Both the position numbers and the translations under genes were made by a program. Shown here in pieces: positions 4,737 through 15,061 of a stretch of 19,622 nt of DNA. The stretch comes from Chloroflexota bacterium (GTDB lineage Bacteria > Chloroflexota > Limnocylindria > Limnocylindrales > CSP1-4). The DNA lies in contig DAIDTV010000003.1 in NCBI GenBank assembly GCA_027457005.1, positions 469-20,090 of the forward strand, given 5' to 3'. The notes beneath the pieces were generated by a model. It worked only from the letters and a program-made list of their open reading frames with translations, had not been told where the DNA came from and did no database searches. Numbering within the stretch: position 1 is the stretch's first letter; each line of letters starts with the position of its first letter.

Positions 4737-7316
4737 TCAGGGGGACGACCGAACCGGCCGGCTGATCCCGGGCGAACCCTGGCGCGCCGTCTGCTCACGC
4801 CGGCGGCGCGCCTCGAACCATCGCTTGGCGGTCTCGACGAGGGCCAGGTACGCCACCACGATGACCGCGAGCAGCACCCAGAACGCCGGCGGGAGCGCGG
4901 CAAAGCCCAGGACGGGCCCCAGCGGGCTCAGGGGGAGCGCGACCGCCACGGCGAGCGCGACCGCGATCGCCGCAGCGAGCTCCCGGCTCGGCCGGCTCAA
5001 CCAGAACGGGCTCCGTCGCGTCCGGATGACCAGCACGACCAGGATCTGCGTGAACAGCGATTCGATGAACCAGCCGGTGTGGAACGCCGTCTCGTTCACC
5101 CCCAGCACCAGCAGCAGCAGCCCGAACGTCAGGTAGTCGAAGATCGACGAGATGGGCCCGAAGAGCACCATGAAGCGCTCGATGCCCCGGATGTCCCAGC
5201 TGGCCGGCTCGGCCGCCACGTCGGGATCGATCGTGTCGGTCGGGATGGCCGTCTGGGACGCGTCGTAGATCAGGTTGTTGAGCAGGATCTGCGCCGGGGT
5301 CATGGGCAGGAACGGCAGCAGCAGCGCCGCCCCGGCCATGCTCAGCATGTTCCCGAAGTTCGAGCTCGTGCCCATCCGGATGTACTTGAGCGTGTTGGCG
5401 AACGTGCGCCGTCCCTCGGTCACGCCCTGGCTGATGGCCTCCAGGCTCGGCTCGAGCAGGATGATGTCGGCCGCCGAGCGCGCGACGTCGGTGGCGTTGT
5501 CCACGCTGATCCCCACGTCGGCCACGTGCAGGGCCGGTGCGTCGTTGATGCCGTCCCCGAGGTAGCCCACCACCGCGCCCGCCTCGCGCAGGGCGCGGAT
5601 CACGCGGAGCTTCTGGTCCGGGTCCACCCGGGCGAAGAGCGTGGTGCGGGCCGCGCGGGCCACCAGCGCTGGGTGGCTCAGGGTCCGCATCTCCTCGCCG
5701 GTCAGCACGCCCTCGATGGCGAGTCCCACCTCGCCTGCCACGTGCCTGGCCACCAGCTCGTTGTCGCCGGTCACGATCTTGAGCGCCACGTGCTGGCCGG
5801 CCAGCTGGGAGATCGTCATCCCGACGCCGGCCTTGGCCGGATCGCTGAACAGGATGACCCCCTCGAAGACCAGGTCGCGCTCGAGCCGTGCAGCAGCCTC
5901 GGGTCCGGCCGCGCCCGACTCCGGCCCGGCAAGCTCGTCCGTGGCGAGAACCCGTGATCCCACCGCGACGATCCGGTACCCCTCCGCCGACGCCCCGTCG
6001 ACCAGCGCCGCCAGTCGGGCGTGCTCCGCCCCGTCGATCGGCCGTGCCGTGTGTTCCTCGCGCACCTGGCTGGCCCGTGCGATCACCGATTCGGGCGCTC
6101 CCTTGGTGACGAGGAGCGGCGGCTCGCCCGGCCGAGCCGCGACCACGCTGAGGAGCCGGCGGTTGAAGTCGTACGGGAGCTCCGCCACCTTCTGCCAGCT
6201 CGCGAGGTCCGGCGGCGCGGGAGCGCCGGCGAGGATCGCCGCGTCGAGCGGGTTCGTGAACCCGGCCTGGAGGTGGCTGTTGAGATAGGCGAGCTCGAGG
6301 GCGTGACTCGCCTCCACCGCGTCGTCGCGGTCGATTCCGCTCGAGCGCACCAGCTGCAGGTGCCCCTCGGTGAGGGTGCCGGTCTTGTCGGTGCAGAGGA
6401 TCGTGATGCTGCCCAGGTTCTGGATCGCCGGCAGGCGCTTGACCAGCACCCCGTGGGCCACCAGCGCGCGGGCCCCCCGCGTGAGGTTGAGCGTCACGAT
6501 CGCGGGCAGCAGCTCCGGCGTCAGCCCGACCGCGAGGGCGATCGCGAACAGCAGCGAGTCCAGGAGCGGGCGGTGCAGCGCGACGTTGATGGCGAGCACC
6601 GACACCACCAGGATCAGCGTGACCCGCGCCACGAGCAGGCCGAAGGCACGGATGCCGTGCTGGAAGTCGGTCTCCGGCGCGCGTTCCGTGAGGCGTCGCG
6701 CGATCTCGCCGTAGCTGGTACGAGCGCCGGTGGCGACGATCATCACCCGTCCGGTGCCGCTCACCACGCTGGTGCCGAAGAAGGCAAGGCCCGGGCGGTC
6801 CTCGTCGCGGGCGGGGTCGAGATCGCCGTCCCGGGGCGACTTCAGCGCCGGCGCCGACTCGCCGGTGAGCGAGGACTCGTCGACGTAGAGGTGGTTGGCC
6901 TCGACGACCCGGCCGTCGGCGGGAACGATGTCCCCGGCGTTGAGCACCACGATGTCGCCGCGCACCACGTCGTGGATGGGGATCTCCTGCTCGGTTCCGT
7001 CGCGGACGACGGTGGCCCGGAGGGTGAGCCGCGCCTGGAGGGCGGCGACCGCGGCCTCGGAACGTGCCTCCTGCACGAAGCCCAGGGCCGCGCTCATGGC
7101 CACGATGGCGAGGATGATCCCCGCCTCGATCCGGTCGCCGGCCACGATGCTGACGAGGCTGGCAATGACCAGGATCAGGACCAGGGGGCTCGCGAACTGG
7201 GCGGCGAGGATCGCGAGGCGGGTGCGACGCCCACCGCGGCCGAGGACGTTGGGGCCGTCGTCGCGCAGGCGCGCGGCGGCCTCGCCGCTGGTCAGCCCGG
7301 TCGCGGACGTGTCCAC
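4737..7316 (-). CDS. mgtA: Magnesium-translocating P-type ATPase (MgtA-like)
   Basis: This 859-residue P3-type ATPase imports Mg2+ across the cytoplasmic membrane. It shows the actuator TGES (151-154), the MgtA-type membrane motif LTPELLPAIV (265-274), the phosphorylation site CTDKTGT with D310, KGAPES (405-410), TGDN (517-520) and the hinge GDGINDAP (587-594). Further membrane segments follow, including the NNLIYDASQTAIPTD motif (680-694). The start is uncertain. The GTG at 7316 is the first plausible one but has no ribosome site, and the product begins just before GLTSGEAAARL, about 15-20 residues shorter at the N-terminus than typical relatives. Upstream the frame merges into the broken chloride-channel gene, which it overlaps by 25 nt. 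It converges on the anti-sigma gene with a 3-nt gap. The catalytic core is complete. Confidence 0.9.
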   Translation of the reverse strand: MDTSATGLTSGEAAARLRDDGPNVLGRGGRRTRLAILAAQFASPLVLILVIASLVSIVAGDRIEAGIILAIVAMSAALGFVQEARSEAAVAALQARLTLRATVVRDGTEQEIPIHDVVRGDIVVLNAGDIVPADGRVVEANHLYVDESSLTGESAPALKSPRDGDLDPARDEDRPGLAFFGTSVVSGTGRVMIVATGARTSYGEIARRLTERAPETDFQHGIRAFGLLVARVTLILVVSVLAINVALHRPLLDSLLFAIALAVGLTPELLPAIVTLNLTRGARALVAHGVLVKRLPAIQNLGSITILCTDKTGTLTEGHLQLVRSSGIDRDDAVEASHALELAYLNSHLQAGFTNPLDAAILAGAPAPPDLASWQKVAELPYDFNRRLLSVVAARPGEPPLLVTKGAPESVIARASQVREEHTARPIDGAEHARLAALVDGASAEGYRIVAVGSRVLATDELAGPESGAAGPEAAARLERDLVFEGVILFSDPAKAGVGMTISQLAGQHVALKIVTGDNELVARHVAGEVGLAIEGVLTGEEMRTLSHPALVARAARTTLFARVDPDQKLRVIRALREAGAVVGYLGDGINDAPALHVADVGISVDNATDVARSAADIILLEPSLEAISQGVTEGRRTFANTLKYIRMGTSSNFGNMLSMAGAALLLPFLPMTPAQILLNNLIYDASQTAIPTDTIDPDVAAEPASWDIRGIERFMVLFGPISSIFDYLTFGLLLLVLGVNETAFHTGWFIESLFTQILVVLVIRTRRSPFWLSRPSRELAAAIAVALAVAVALPLSPLGPVLGFAALPPAFWVLLAVIVVAYLALVETAKRWFEARRRREQTARQGSPGISRPVRSSP

Positions 7317-7744
7317 GCGGTGCAGCGTAGCAGCGGCACGCGCGGGCGGACAGCCGGCGCTACGGGTCCGTGGTGGTAGGCGCCGATCGCGGCGTCCGTG
7401 CCGTGGCCCTCGGCCTCCGGCGCGAAGCGGAACACGATCGCGCCCGAGATGAGCCCGCCCAGCCCGACCACCACGGGCAGCAGCCAGGGCCGCGCGATCG
7501 GGGTGATGGGCGCCGCCCCTTCGCCTGCCGGGCCGGGTGGGTAGTAGCCGGCCAGAAGCCCCAGGAACAGCCGCGTGCCCAGCTCGAGCGCGGTGAAGAA
7601 GACGACCGCGCCCAGTCCGGCAACGACTCCGATGAGGGCGCCCAGGATCACCCACTTCCGGAGGTACGGCGCGGACCGGATGCGGCGACGGAGGGCCGGC
7701 AATACCGCCGTGGCGCGCAGGCGCAGGGGGACCGCGCCGCTCAC
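7292..7744 (-). pseudogene. Truncated ClC-family chloride channel (N-terminal fragment)
   Basis: The 150-residue frame encodes only the start of a ClC-type chloride channel or H+/Cl- antiporter. It has the first hydrophobic helix KWVILGALIGVVAGLGAVVF (30-49), a short luminal-type loop (70-90), the second segment VVVGLGGLISGAIVFRFAPE (91-110) and the family signature EGHGTDAAIGAYHH (112-125). Full-length relatives continue with the chloride-selectivity motifs GSGGS and GREGP and many more helices; all are missing. After RVPLLR (135-140) the similarity stops, ten unrelated residues follow and the frame ends. The start is a GTG overlapping the MarR stop (GTGA), so the 5' end is intact. It then runs straight into the MgtA frame. 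It looks like a deletion remnant or an assembly join; a functional 150-residue channel is unlikely. Confidence 0.75.
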
Positions 7745-8235
7745 GGTGTGGTCCGCATTGCCTGTCCCAGCTGGGCGAGGATCAGGGCGACCGGCGGGGA
7801 GAGCGGCGGCTGCTGCCGGAGCGTGGACCCGAGCAGTTCGCGCCGGCGGGCCACCACGCGGTCCCGGACCGCCCAGCCCCGCTCGCTCAGGTGGACCCGC
7901 GTGGCCCGGTGGTCGCGGGCATCCTTCCAGGTCAGCACCAGTCCGCGGTCGCGCATGCGGGTGACCAGCCGGCTCGCGGGGGACGTCGCCGAGCCGATGG
8001 CGACGGCGATCTCGCTCACGGTCGCCCCGTCGGCTCCCTCGGCCACCACCATCAGCGCGCGCCACTGGGCGAACGTGAGTTCGACGCGGGCCTGCGCAAG
8101 GGCGAGCGTCGTGACGGCGACCGGGCCGATCGCCAGTGACTCCAGTGCGTCGAGGGTGGCCGGTTCGCCGGTGGCCGCGACCGAGCGCGTGCCCGTGCGC
8201 CCGCCCGTGGTCGCGATCCCGCCCGTGCCCGCCAT
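7741..8235 (-). CDS. MarR family transcriptional regulator
   Basis: This 164-residue winged helix-turn-helix protein matches MarR regulators, which bind palindromes as dimers and release DNA on binding small ligands or on oxidation. The helical core is followed by LTFAQWRALMVVAEG (about 54-68), the recognition region VSEIAVAIGSATSPASRLVTRMRDRG (75-100), and the wing TWKDARDHRATRVHLSERG (104-122). A C-terminal dimerisation helix follows. The ATG at 8235 is preferred: a TANNNT-type -10 (TATGCT) ends six nt before it, fitting a leaderless message. Another ATG at 8262 would add nine residues but has no ribosome site and lies upstream of that -10. The stop overlaps the chloride-channel start as GTGA, so it probably regulates the transport operon it heads. 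The ligand is unknown. Confidence 0.88.
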   Translation of the reverse strand: MAGTGGIATTGGRTGTRSVAATGEPATLDALESLAIGPVAVTTLALAQARVELTFAQWRALMVVAEGADGATVSEIAVAIGSATSPASRLVTRMRDRGLVLTWKDARDHRATRVHLSERGWAVRDRVVARRRELLGSTLRQQPPLSPPVALILAQLGQAMRTTP

Positions 8236-8241
8236 GCCCGG

Positions 8242-8272
8242 AGCATAGCAGATGCATTCCATATAGAAACAA
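8242..8272 (-). promoter_or_regulatory. Candidate leaderless promoter and operator for the marR operon
   Basis: An unusually AT-rich island in a GC-rich neighbourhood reads, on the minus strand, TTGTTT (8272-8267), a 19-nt spacer and TATGCT (8247-8242), then six bases to the ATG at 8235. That places the transcription start at or next to the start codon. The spacer contains ATGCAT and a GCAT-N5-ATGC repeat (8243-8255), a possible MarR-type operator. The -35 match and its spacing are weak. Confidence 0.45.
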
Positions 8273-8285
8273 AACGGCCGTGCAC

Positions 8286-8376
8286 GGCCACGACCAGGGC
8301 GCGGCCACGAACAGGGCGCGGCCACGACGGCGCGCGGCGACGACGGCGCGCGGCGACGACGGCGCGCGGCGACGGC
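8286..8376. repeat. Two consecutive short tandem repeat families (17 nt and 16 nt)
   Basis: A 17-nt unit GGCCACGAMCAGGGCGC occurs at 8286-8302 and 8303-8319 with one difference. A 16-nt unit GGCGACGACGGCGCGC occurs at 8336-8351 and 8352-8367, with a one-mismatch copy at 8320-8335 and a partial copy after. They fill the spacer between the molybdo-enzyme stop and the marR promoter island. No gene was recognised in them. Confidence 0.8.
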
Positions 8377-8385
8377 GATCGGGGC

Positions 8386-8414
8386 ACCGTCGCCGACGAC
8401 CGTCAGGCGACGGT
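8386..8414 (-). terminator. Stem-loop spanning the stop of the molybdopterin oxidoreductase gene
   Basis: ACCGTCGCC (8386-8394) pairs perfectly with GGCGACGGT (8406-8414), leaving an 11-nt loop that contains the TGA stop at 8403-8405. There is no T-run. A 3'-end hairpin for the minus-strand transcript is the likeliest reading. Confidence 0.4.
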
Positions 8415-10040
8415 CACCTGCACCTGGTCGTATCCGGTCGCTCCGGCCGGCGCGGGTCCGCCCGGCGTCGCCGTCTGCACGGCACCCGTGCCATCGGTCG
8501 CCCGCACCTCGATGGTGTGCGTCCCGGGCGTCGCCTGCCAGCGGAGGATCCACTGCACCCAGGTCGCCTTCGAGATCGCGCGGCTGAGCATGGCCGTCTG
8601 CCACGGCCCGCCGTCCACCCGGACCTCGACCCGCTGGATCCCGCGGTCCGGCGCCCACGCGAGCCCGTCGATGTCGACCGGCCCGGCCGCCAGGCCGGCC
8701 CCGTCGGCGGGATGGTCGATGCGCGACCCGGTGAGGATCGGGCCGTCCTTCGCCCAGCCAAGGCGGACCCAGTACGCGTCGAACGCCTCGAGGGTGGTGA
8801 GCTCGATCTCGGAGAGCCACTTGGTGGCCGACACGTAGCCGAACAGGCCGGGCACGATCAGGCGCGCCGGGTAGCCGTGCTCCGCAGGCAACGGGACGCG
8901 GTTCATGCCCACCGCGATCATCGGCTCCCGGGACGGGTCGAGCGCCCATGCCGTCGGGAACCCGACCGTGAACCCGTCGACCGAGCGGCCGACGATCTGC
9001 GTGGCGCCCGCCTGCACGCCCGCCTCGGCGAGGACCTGCCTGAGATGGACGCCGGTCCAGAGCGTGTTGCCGATGAGGTTCCCGCCCACCACGTTGCTCA
9101 CGCACTCGAGGGTCACGTACTGCTCGAACAGGGGCAGCGCCAGGAGCTCCGGGTAGGTAAACGTGAGGGGATGGTCGACCATGCCGGTCACTTGCAGCTG
9201 CCAGGTGGAGGCGTCGACCTGGGGCACCAGCAGCTCGGTGTCGATCCGGTAGAACTGGCCGTTGGGGATGACCAGCGGCGTGATCCCCGGCGCCGACAGC
9301 GACTCCGCCGGGGTCAGGGGTGGCACCACCTCGGCCGGGACCGGAAGGTCGGCCGACACGGGAGGGCCCGAGGGGTGCTGACGATCGACGAGCAGGCGGC
9401 CCAGGGCGCCGGCGGCCAGGGCGGCCCCCAGGAACCCCCCGGACCGGAGCAGGAAGCGTCGCCGGTTCCAGTCGGGCATCGGCAGGGCCGCCGGGGCGGG
9501 CTCGCGCGGGCCGGCGGCGTCGGCGCGGAGGACCGGCGGGCGGATGAAGCCACCGTCGGCCAGCAGGATGCGCAGCGTGGCCATCCCGGCGGCCGTCGCC
9601 ACCACGGCGTTCAGGGCTGCCAGTGGCGCCGAGTCGAGCGGCTCCAGGAACGCGGCAACGAATGCCACGAACCCGAACGCGGCGAAGATGCGCCCGGCGC
9701 GCCCGAAGCCGCGGCGGCCCAGGATCCCGGCCCCCGCCGCGACCGCCAGCGCGGCCAGCACCACGGCAACGTTGAGTGCCGTCTTGTCGCCGGTGCCGAA
9801 GAGCGTCGCGACAAGGTCCTTCGCGCCGGGTGGCTGCAGGGCGATCACGAGGCTGCCCACCGCGACGACCAGGGACGGGGTCCCCGGCACCACCCCGGCC
9901 AGCAGCTCGCTGGCGGCGATTCCCACGGCCCCGGCGACGATCCCCGCGGCCGCGGCACGCGCCGCCGGGCCCGGAGGCGGCACGGCGCGTGGGCGCGACG
10001 GGCCGGCGGGGCGGTCGATGGTCGGGTTCACGGTCGGCAT
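8403..10040 (-). CDS. Membrane-anchored sulfite-oxidase-like molybdopterin oxidoreductase
   Basis: This 545-residue protein joins an N-terminal membrane part to a periplasmic-type molybdenum-cofactor domain of the sulfite oxidase family. Hydrophobic helices lie at about 30-50, 55-70, 88-107, 117-133 and 138-160. A twin-arginine-like RRRFLLRSGGFLGAALAAGAL (193-213) follows. The oxidoreductase domain spans about 250-430, with C313 in YVTLECVSN at the position of the Mo-coordinating cysteine, then GNLIGNTLWTGVHLRQVL (319-336) and AEHGYPARLIVPG (386-398). An Ig-like dimerisation domain (about 440-545) ends it. The physiological substrate is unknown: such anchored homologues are not proven sulfite oxidases. 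The ATG at 10040 follows a weak GAGAG. It is divergent from the aldehyde-dehydrogenase-like gene and ends in a hairpin. Confidence 0.88.
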   Translation of the reverse strand: MPTVNPTIDRPAGPSRPRAVPPPGPAARAAAAGIVAGAVGIAASELLAGVVPGTPSLVVAVGSLVIALQPPGAKDLVATLFGTGDKTALNVAVVLAALAVAAGAGILGRRGFGRAGRIFAAFGFVAFVAAFLEPLDSAPLAALNAVVATAAGMATLRILLADGGFIRPPVLRADAAGPREPAPAALPMPDWNRRRFLLRSGGFLGAALAAGALGRLLVDRQHPSGPPVSADLPVPAEVVPPLTPAESLSAPGITPLVIPNGQFYRIDTELLVPQVDASTWQLQVTGMVDHPLTFTYPELLALPLFEQYVTLECVSNVVGGNLIGNTLWTGVHLRQVLAEAGVQAGATQIVGRSVDGFTVGFPTAWALDPSREPMIAVGMNRVPLPAEHGYPARLIVPGLFGYVSATKWLSEIELTTLEAFDAYWVRLGWAKDGPILTGSRIDHPADGAGLAAGPVDIDGLAWAPDRGIQRVEVRVDGGPWQTAMLSRAISKATWVQWILRWQATPGTHTIEVRATDGTGAVQTATPGGPAPAGATGYDQVQVTVA

Positions 10041-10233
10041 GCTCTCAGCTCAGGGACGCGGGGCGATCGGGCCGGGGGACGATCGCCTGCCGCGTTGCAG
10101 TGTCTCACAGGGCTACGGCAAGGCGCCCCCCGACGGTTTCACCCCGAACGTGCCGGCGAAGGGAGCGCCGTTCGTGTGCTCCCGCGGCGGTGCCGTACCA
10201 TTCGGTGCCTCGTCGTCCCTGCTGGAGCGCCCC

Positions 10234-12108
10234 GTGTCCTCTCTGCACGCCGATCCCTCGGTGGTGAACGATCCCTCGGCCCCGGCCGGGCGAGCCGCTG
10301 CGCCCGGGCCCGCTGCGTCGCCCTCGCGCGTTCCCGGCGGTGACCCCGCCCACGGGGTGCATCCGCTGCACGGTCCTGACACGCACCCTGCCGGGGGCGC
10401 CGCCGATGCCCGCCCGGACCTCGACGCGGCGGTAGTCGCGGTCCGGGCCAGCCGGGAGGCATGGGTGATCACGCCCGTTCCGGAGCGGCTTCGGCTGCTC
10501 GACCGGCTGGTCCGGGACGTGGCGGCGGTCGCGGACGAATGGACCGCCGCGTGCGTGGCTGCCGAGGGCCTGGATCCAGGCCGGCCCGAATCGGGTGAGG
10601 AGGCGCTGGTCGGCCCGTACTTCGTGATCCGGAACCTCCGCCTCCTGCAGCGCGCGCTGCGGGACATCGCAAGCCGCGGCAGTCCGCGTGTCCCGGGCCC
10701 GGTGCGGATCCGCCCGGACGGCCAGCTGACCGCGGGCGTCTTTCCCGGCTCGCTGCTCGATCGCGTCTTCTACCCGGGCATCCGTGCCGACGTCTGGATG
10801 CAGCCGGGGGTGACGGCGGCCGACCTGCCCGCGACCCAGGCACGCGCGTACCGGGAGGCCCACGAGGCGGCCGTCTGTGTCGTCCTTGGCGGGGGCAACG
10901 TCTCGTCGATCGGCCCCATGGACGTCCTCTACAAGCTGTTCGTCGAGGATCGCGTGGTGGTGCTGAAGACGCACCCGGTCAACGACTACCTCGCCCCCAT
11001 CCTCGAGCGCGGCCTCGCCGGCCTCGTCGCGAAGGGTGTCCTGCGGATCGTTCGCGGCGGGGTGGGGGAGGGGGCCTACCTGTGCGCCCACCCCGGCGTG
11101 GACGAGATCCACGTCACCGGGTCCGACCGGACCTACGAGGCGATCATCTTCGGCACCGGCGAGGAGGGCCGGCGCCGGCGGGAGCGCGGCGAGCCGGTGA
11201 ATGCCCGGCCGGTCACCGCCGAGCTCGGCAACGTGAGCCCGGTGATCGTGGTGCCGGGGGCGTGGAGCGCGGCCGACCTGGAGCGCCAGGCCGAGAACGT
11301 CGCGACCATGCTCACCAACAACGCGGGGTTCAACTGCAACGCGGCGCGGGTCCTGGTGACCCACGCGGGCTGGCCGCAGCGAGAGGAGTTCCTGCGGGCG
11401 ATCGGGCGCTGGCTGGACCGCACCGCGCCCCGGTCCGCCTGGTACCCCGACGCGGCGGCGCGATACGAGGGCTTCATCGCGCGGCACCCGGAGGCACGGC
11501 TGTCGGGCCGCCGCGAGCCCGGGCCGGGCGGCGAGCGGCTGCCCTGGGCCCTGATCCCCGGCCTCGATCCCGGCGCGGCGGACGACGTCTGCTTCACCAG
11601 CGAGGCCTTCTGCGGGGTCTTCGGCGAGACGGCTCTGCCAGCTCCGGACGCCGCGCGGTTCCTGGGGCGAGCGGTGGAGTTCGCGAACGGGACCCTGTGG
11701 GGCACGCTCAACGCGACGATCCTCGTCCACCCTGCCACGGAGCGGGAGCCCCGGGTGGCCGAGGCGCTGGACCGGGCCATCGCCGCGCTCCGGTACGGGA
11801 CGGTCGCGGTCAACGGATGGGCCGCGCTCGGCTACGGCCTGGTGGTGACACCGTGGGGGGCCTTCCCCGGCTCCGACCCGTCGGACATCCAGTCGGGGAC
11901 CGGCTTCGTCCACGACACCATGATGTTCTCGCGAGCCCAGAAGACCGTCATCCGCGCGCCATTCCGGCCGCTCATCAAGCCGGTCTGGTTCGCCGGGCAC
12001 CGCACGACGCACCGGCTGGCGCCACGGCTCGCCCGGTTCGAGGCGGCCGGCGGACTGGCCGCGCTGGCGATGCTGCCCCCGATCAGGGTCCTCGCGCTGC
12101 TGGGCTGA
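10234..12108 (+). CDS. Aldehyde dehydrogenase superfamily protein, substrate unknown
   Basis: This 624-residue protein has the landmarks of NAD(P)-dependent aldehyde or acyl-CoA dehydrogenases. These are GGGNVSSIGPMDVLYKLF (219-236), LKTHPVN (244-250), EIHVTGSDRTYEAI (291-304, the G-S/T loop of the dinucleotide site), ELGNVSP with the conserved E330, and NNAGFNCNAARVLV with the catalytic C368. A CFTSEAFCGVFGET segment follows in place of the usual EEIFGPV. It is about 100 residues longer than ordinary family members. Some of the extra is a Pro/Ala/His-rich N-terminal 60 residues that may be disordered, and some is a C-terminal extension after SGTGFVHDTMMF. The GTG at 10234 is supported by GGAG six nt upstream, though later GTG starts exist. 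It stands alone, divergent from the molybdo-enzyme gene and convergent with pepN, so its partner pathway cannot be read from context. Confidence 0.82.
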   Translation: MSSLHADPSVVNDPSAPAGRAAAPGPAASPSRVPGGDPAHGVHPLHGPDTHPAGGAADARPDLDAAVVAVRASREAWVITPVPERLRLLDRLVRDVAAVADEWTAACVAAEGLDPGRPESGEEALVGPYFVIRNLRLLQRALRDIASRGSPRVPGPVRIRPDGQLTAGVFPGSLLDRVFYPGIRADVWMQPGVTAADLPATQARAYREAHEAAVCVVLGGGNVSSIGPMDVLYKLFVEDRVVVLKTHPVNDYLAPILERGLAGLVAKGVLRIVRGGVGEGAYLCAHPGVDEIHVTGSDRTYEAIIFGTGEEGRRRRERGEPVNARPVTAELGNVSPVIVVPGAWSAADLERQAENVATMLTNNAGFNCNAARVLVTHAGWPQREEFLRAIGRWLDRTAPRSAWYPDAAARYEGFIARHPEARLSGRREPGPGGERLPWALIPGLDPGAADDVCFTSEAFCGVFGETALPAPDAARFLGRAVEFANGTLWGTLNATILVHPATEREPRVAEALDRAIAALRYGTVAVNGWAALGYGLVVTPWGAFPGSDPSDIQSGTGFVHDTMMFSRAQKTVIRAPFRPLIKPVWFAGHRTTHRLAPRLARFEAAGGLAALAMLPPIRVLALLG

Positions 12109-12122
12109 ACGCGACCGGCCCG

Positions 12123-12141
12123 ATCGCGGGAGAGCCGCGAT
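12123..12141. terminator. Symmetric stem-loop between convergent genes
   Basis: ATCGCGG (12123-12129) pairs perfectly with CCGCGAT (12135-12141) around a 5-nt GAGAG loop. It lies in the 40-nt gap between the stops of the aldehyde-dehydrogenase-like gene and aminopeptidase N, so it could end both transcripts. There is no T-tract on either side. Confidence 0.5.
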
Positions 12142-12148
12142 GGGGCCC

Positions 12149-14713
<2,565 letters not shown>

Positions 14714-15061
14714 GCTGGTCTCTCCACTCTTCGGTCCCGCCTGGAAGGGCGGCGCTGTGCGTGTCGCGCCTGCCGGAGGATACTGCCGGCGGACCCCGGC
14801 GACCTGCCGGGACGGGCCGTGAACGTCGATCGACTCCGGGCCCGGCTGACGGCTCGCCGCCCCGAGGCCGGCATGTCCGGCGGGGCCCGGGGCCATGTGG
14901 CAGGCATGGACCCATCCTCCGACTCCCGCCCGATGTGTCGCTGTGCCCTTCTTCGCGGTCCGCCCTGTTCCCCACGATCGGGACCTCGACCAGTCCGACG
15001 GCCGGCGCGCCGCCGGGGAGGGCCGGGTGTCGCGGCGCATCGGCCGCGAGAGGAGGCAGCC
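14714..15061. other. 348-nt divergent intergenic region
   Basis: This spacer separates the divergent pepN and ACT-domain genes, so it should hold both promoters. On the minus strand TATCCT (14782-14777) is a possible -10 for pepN, without a good -35. On the plus side I found no convincing -10/-35 pair, only the strong AGGAGG ribosome site at 15051-15056. No gene, tRNA or clear riboswitch was recognised. Confidence 0.4.

Noticed and set aside
5079..7379. Several long plus-strand frames antisense to mgtA
   Set aside because: Shadow frames rich in Arg, Gly, Asp and His with no domain or ribosome-site support; the opposite strand carries full P-type ATPase motifs.
7317..7655. Longer MgtA start with about 113 extra residues
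   Set aside because: The added part is the frame-shifted reading of the chloride-channel fragment and is not MgtA-like.
10145..10174. CGAACG/CGTTCG inverted repeat upstream of the aldehyde-dehydrogenase-like gene as an operator
   Set aside because: Only 6 bp per arm with an 18-nt gap; expected by chance in this composition.
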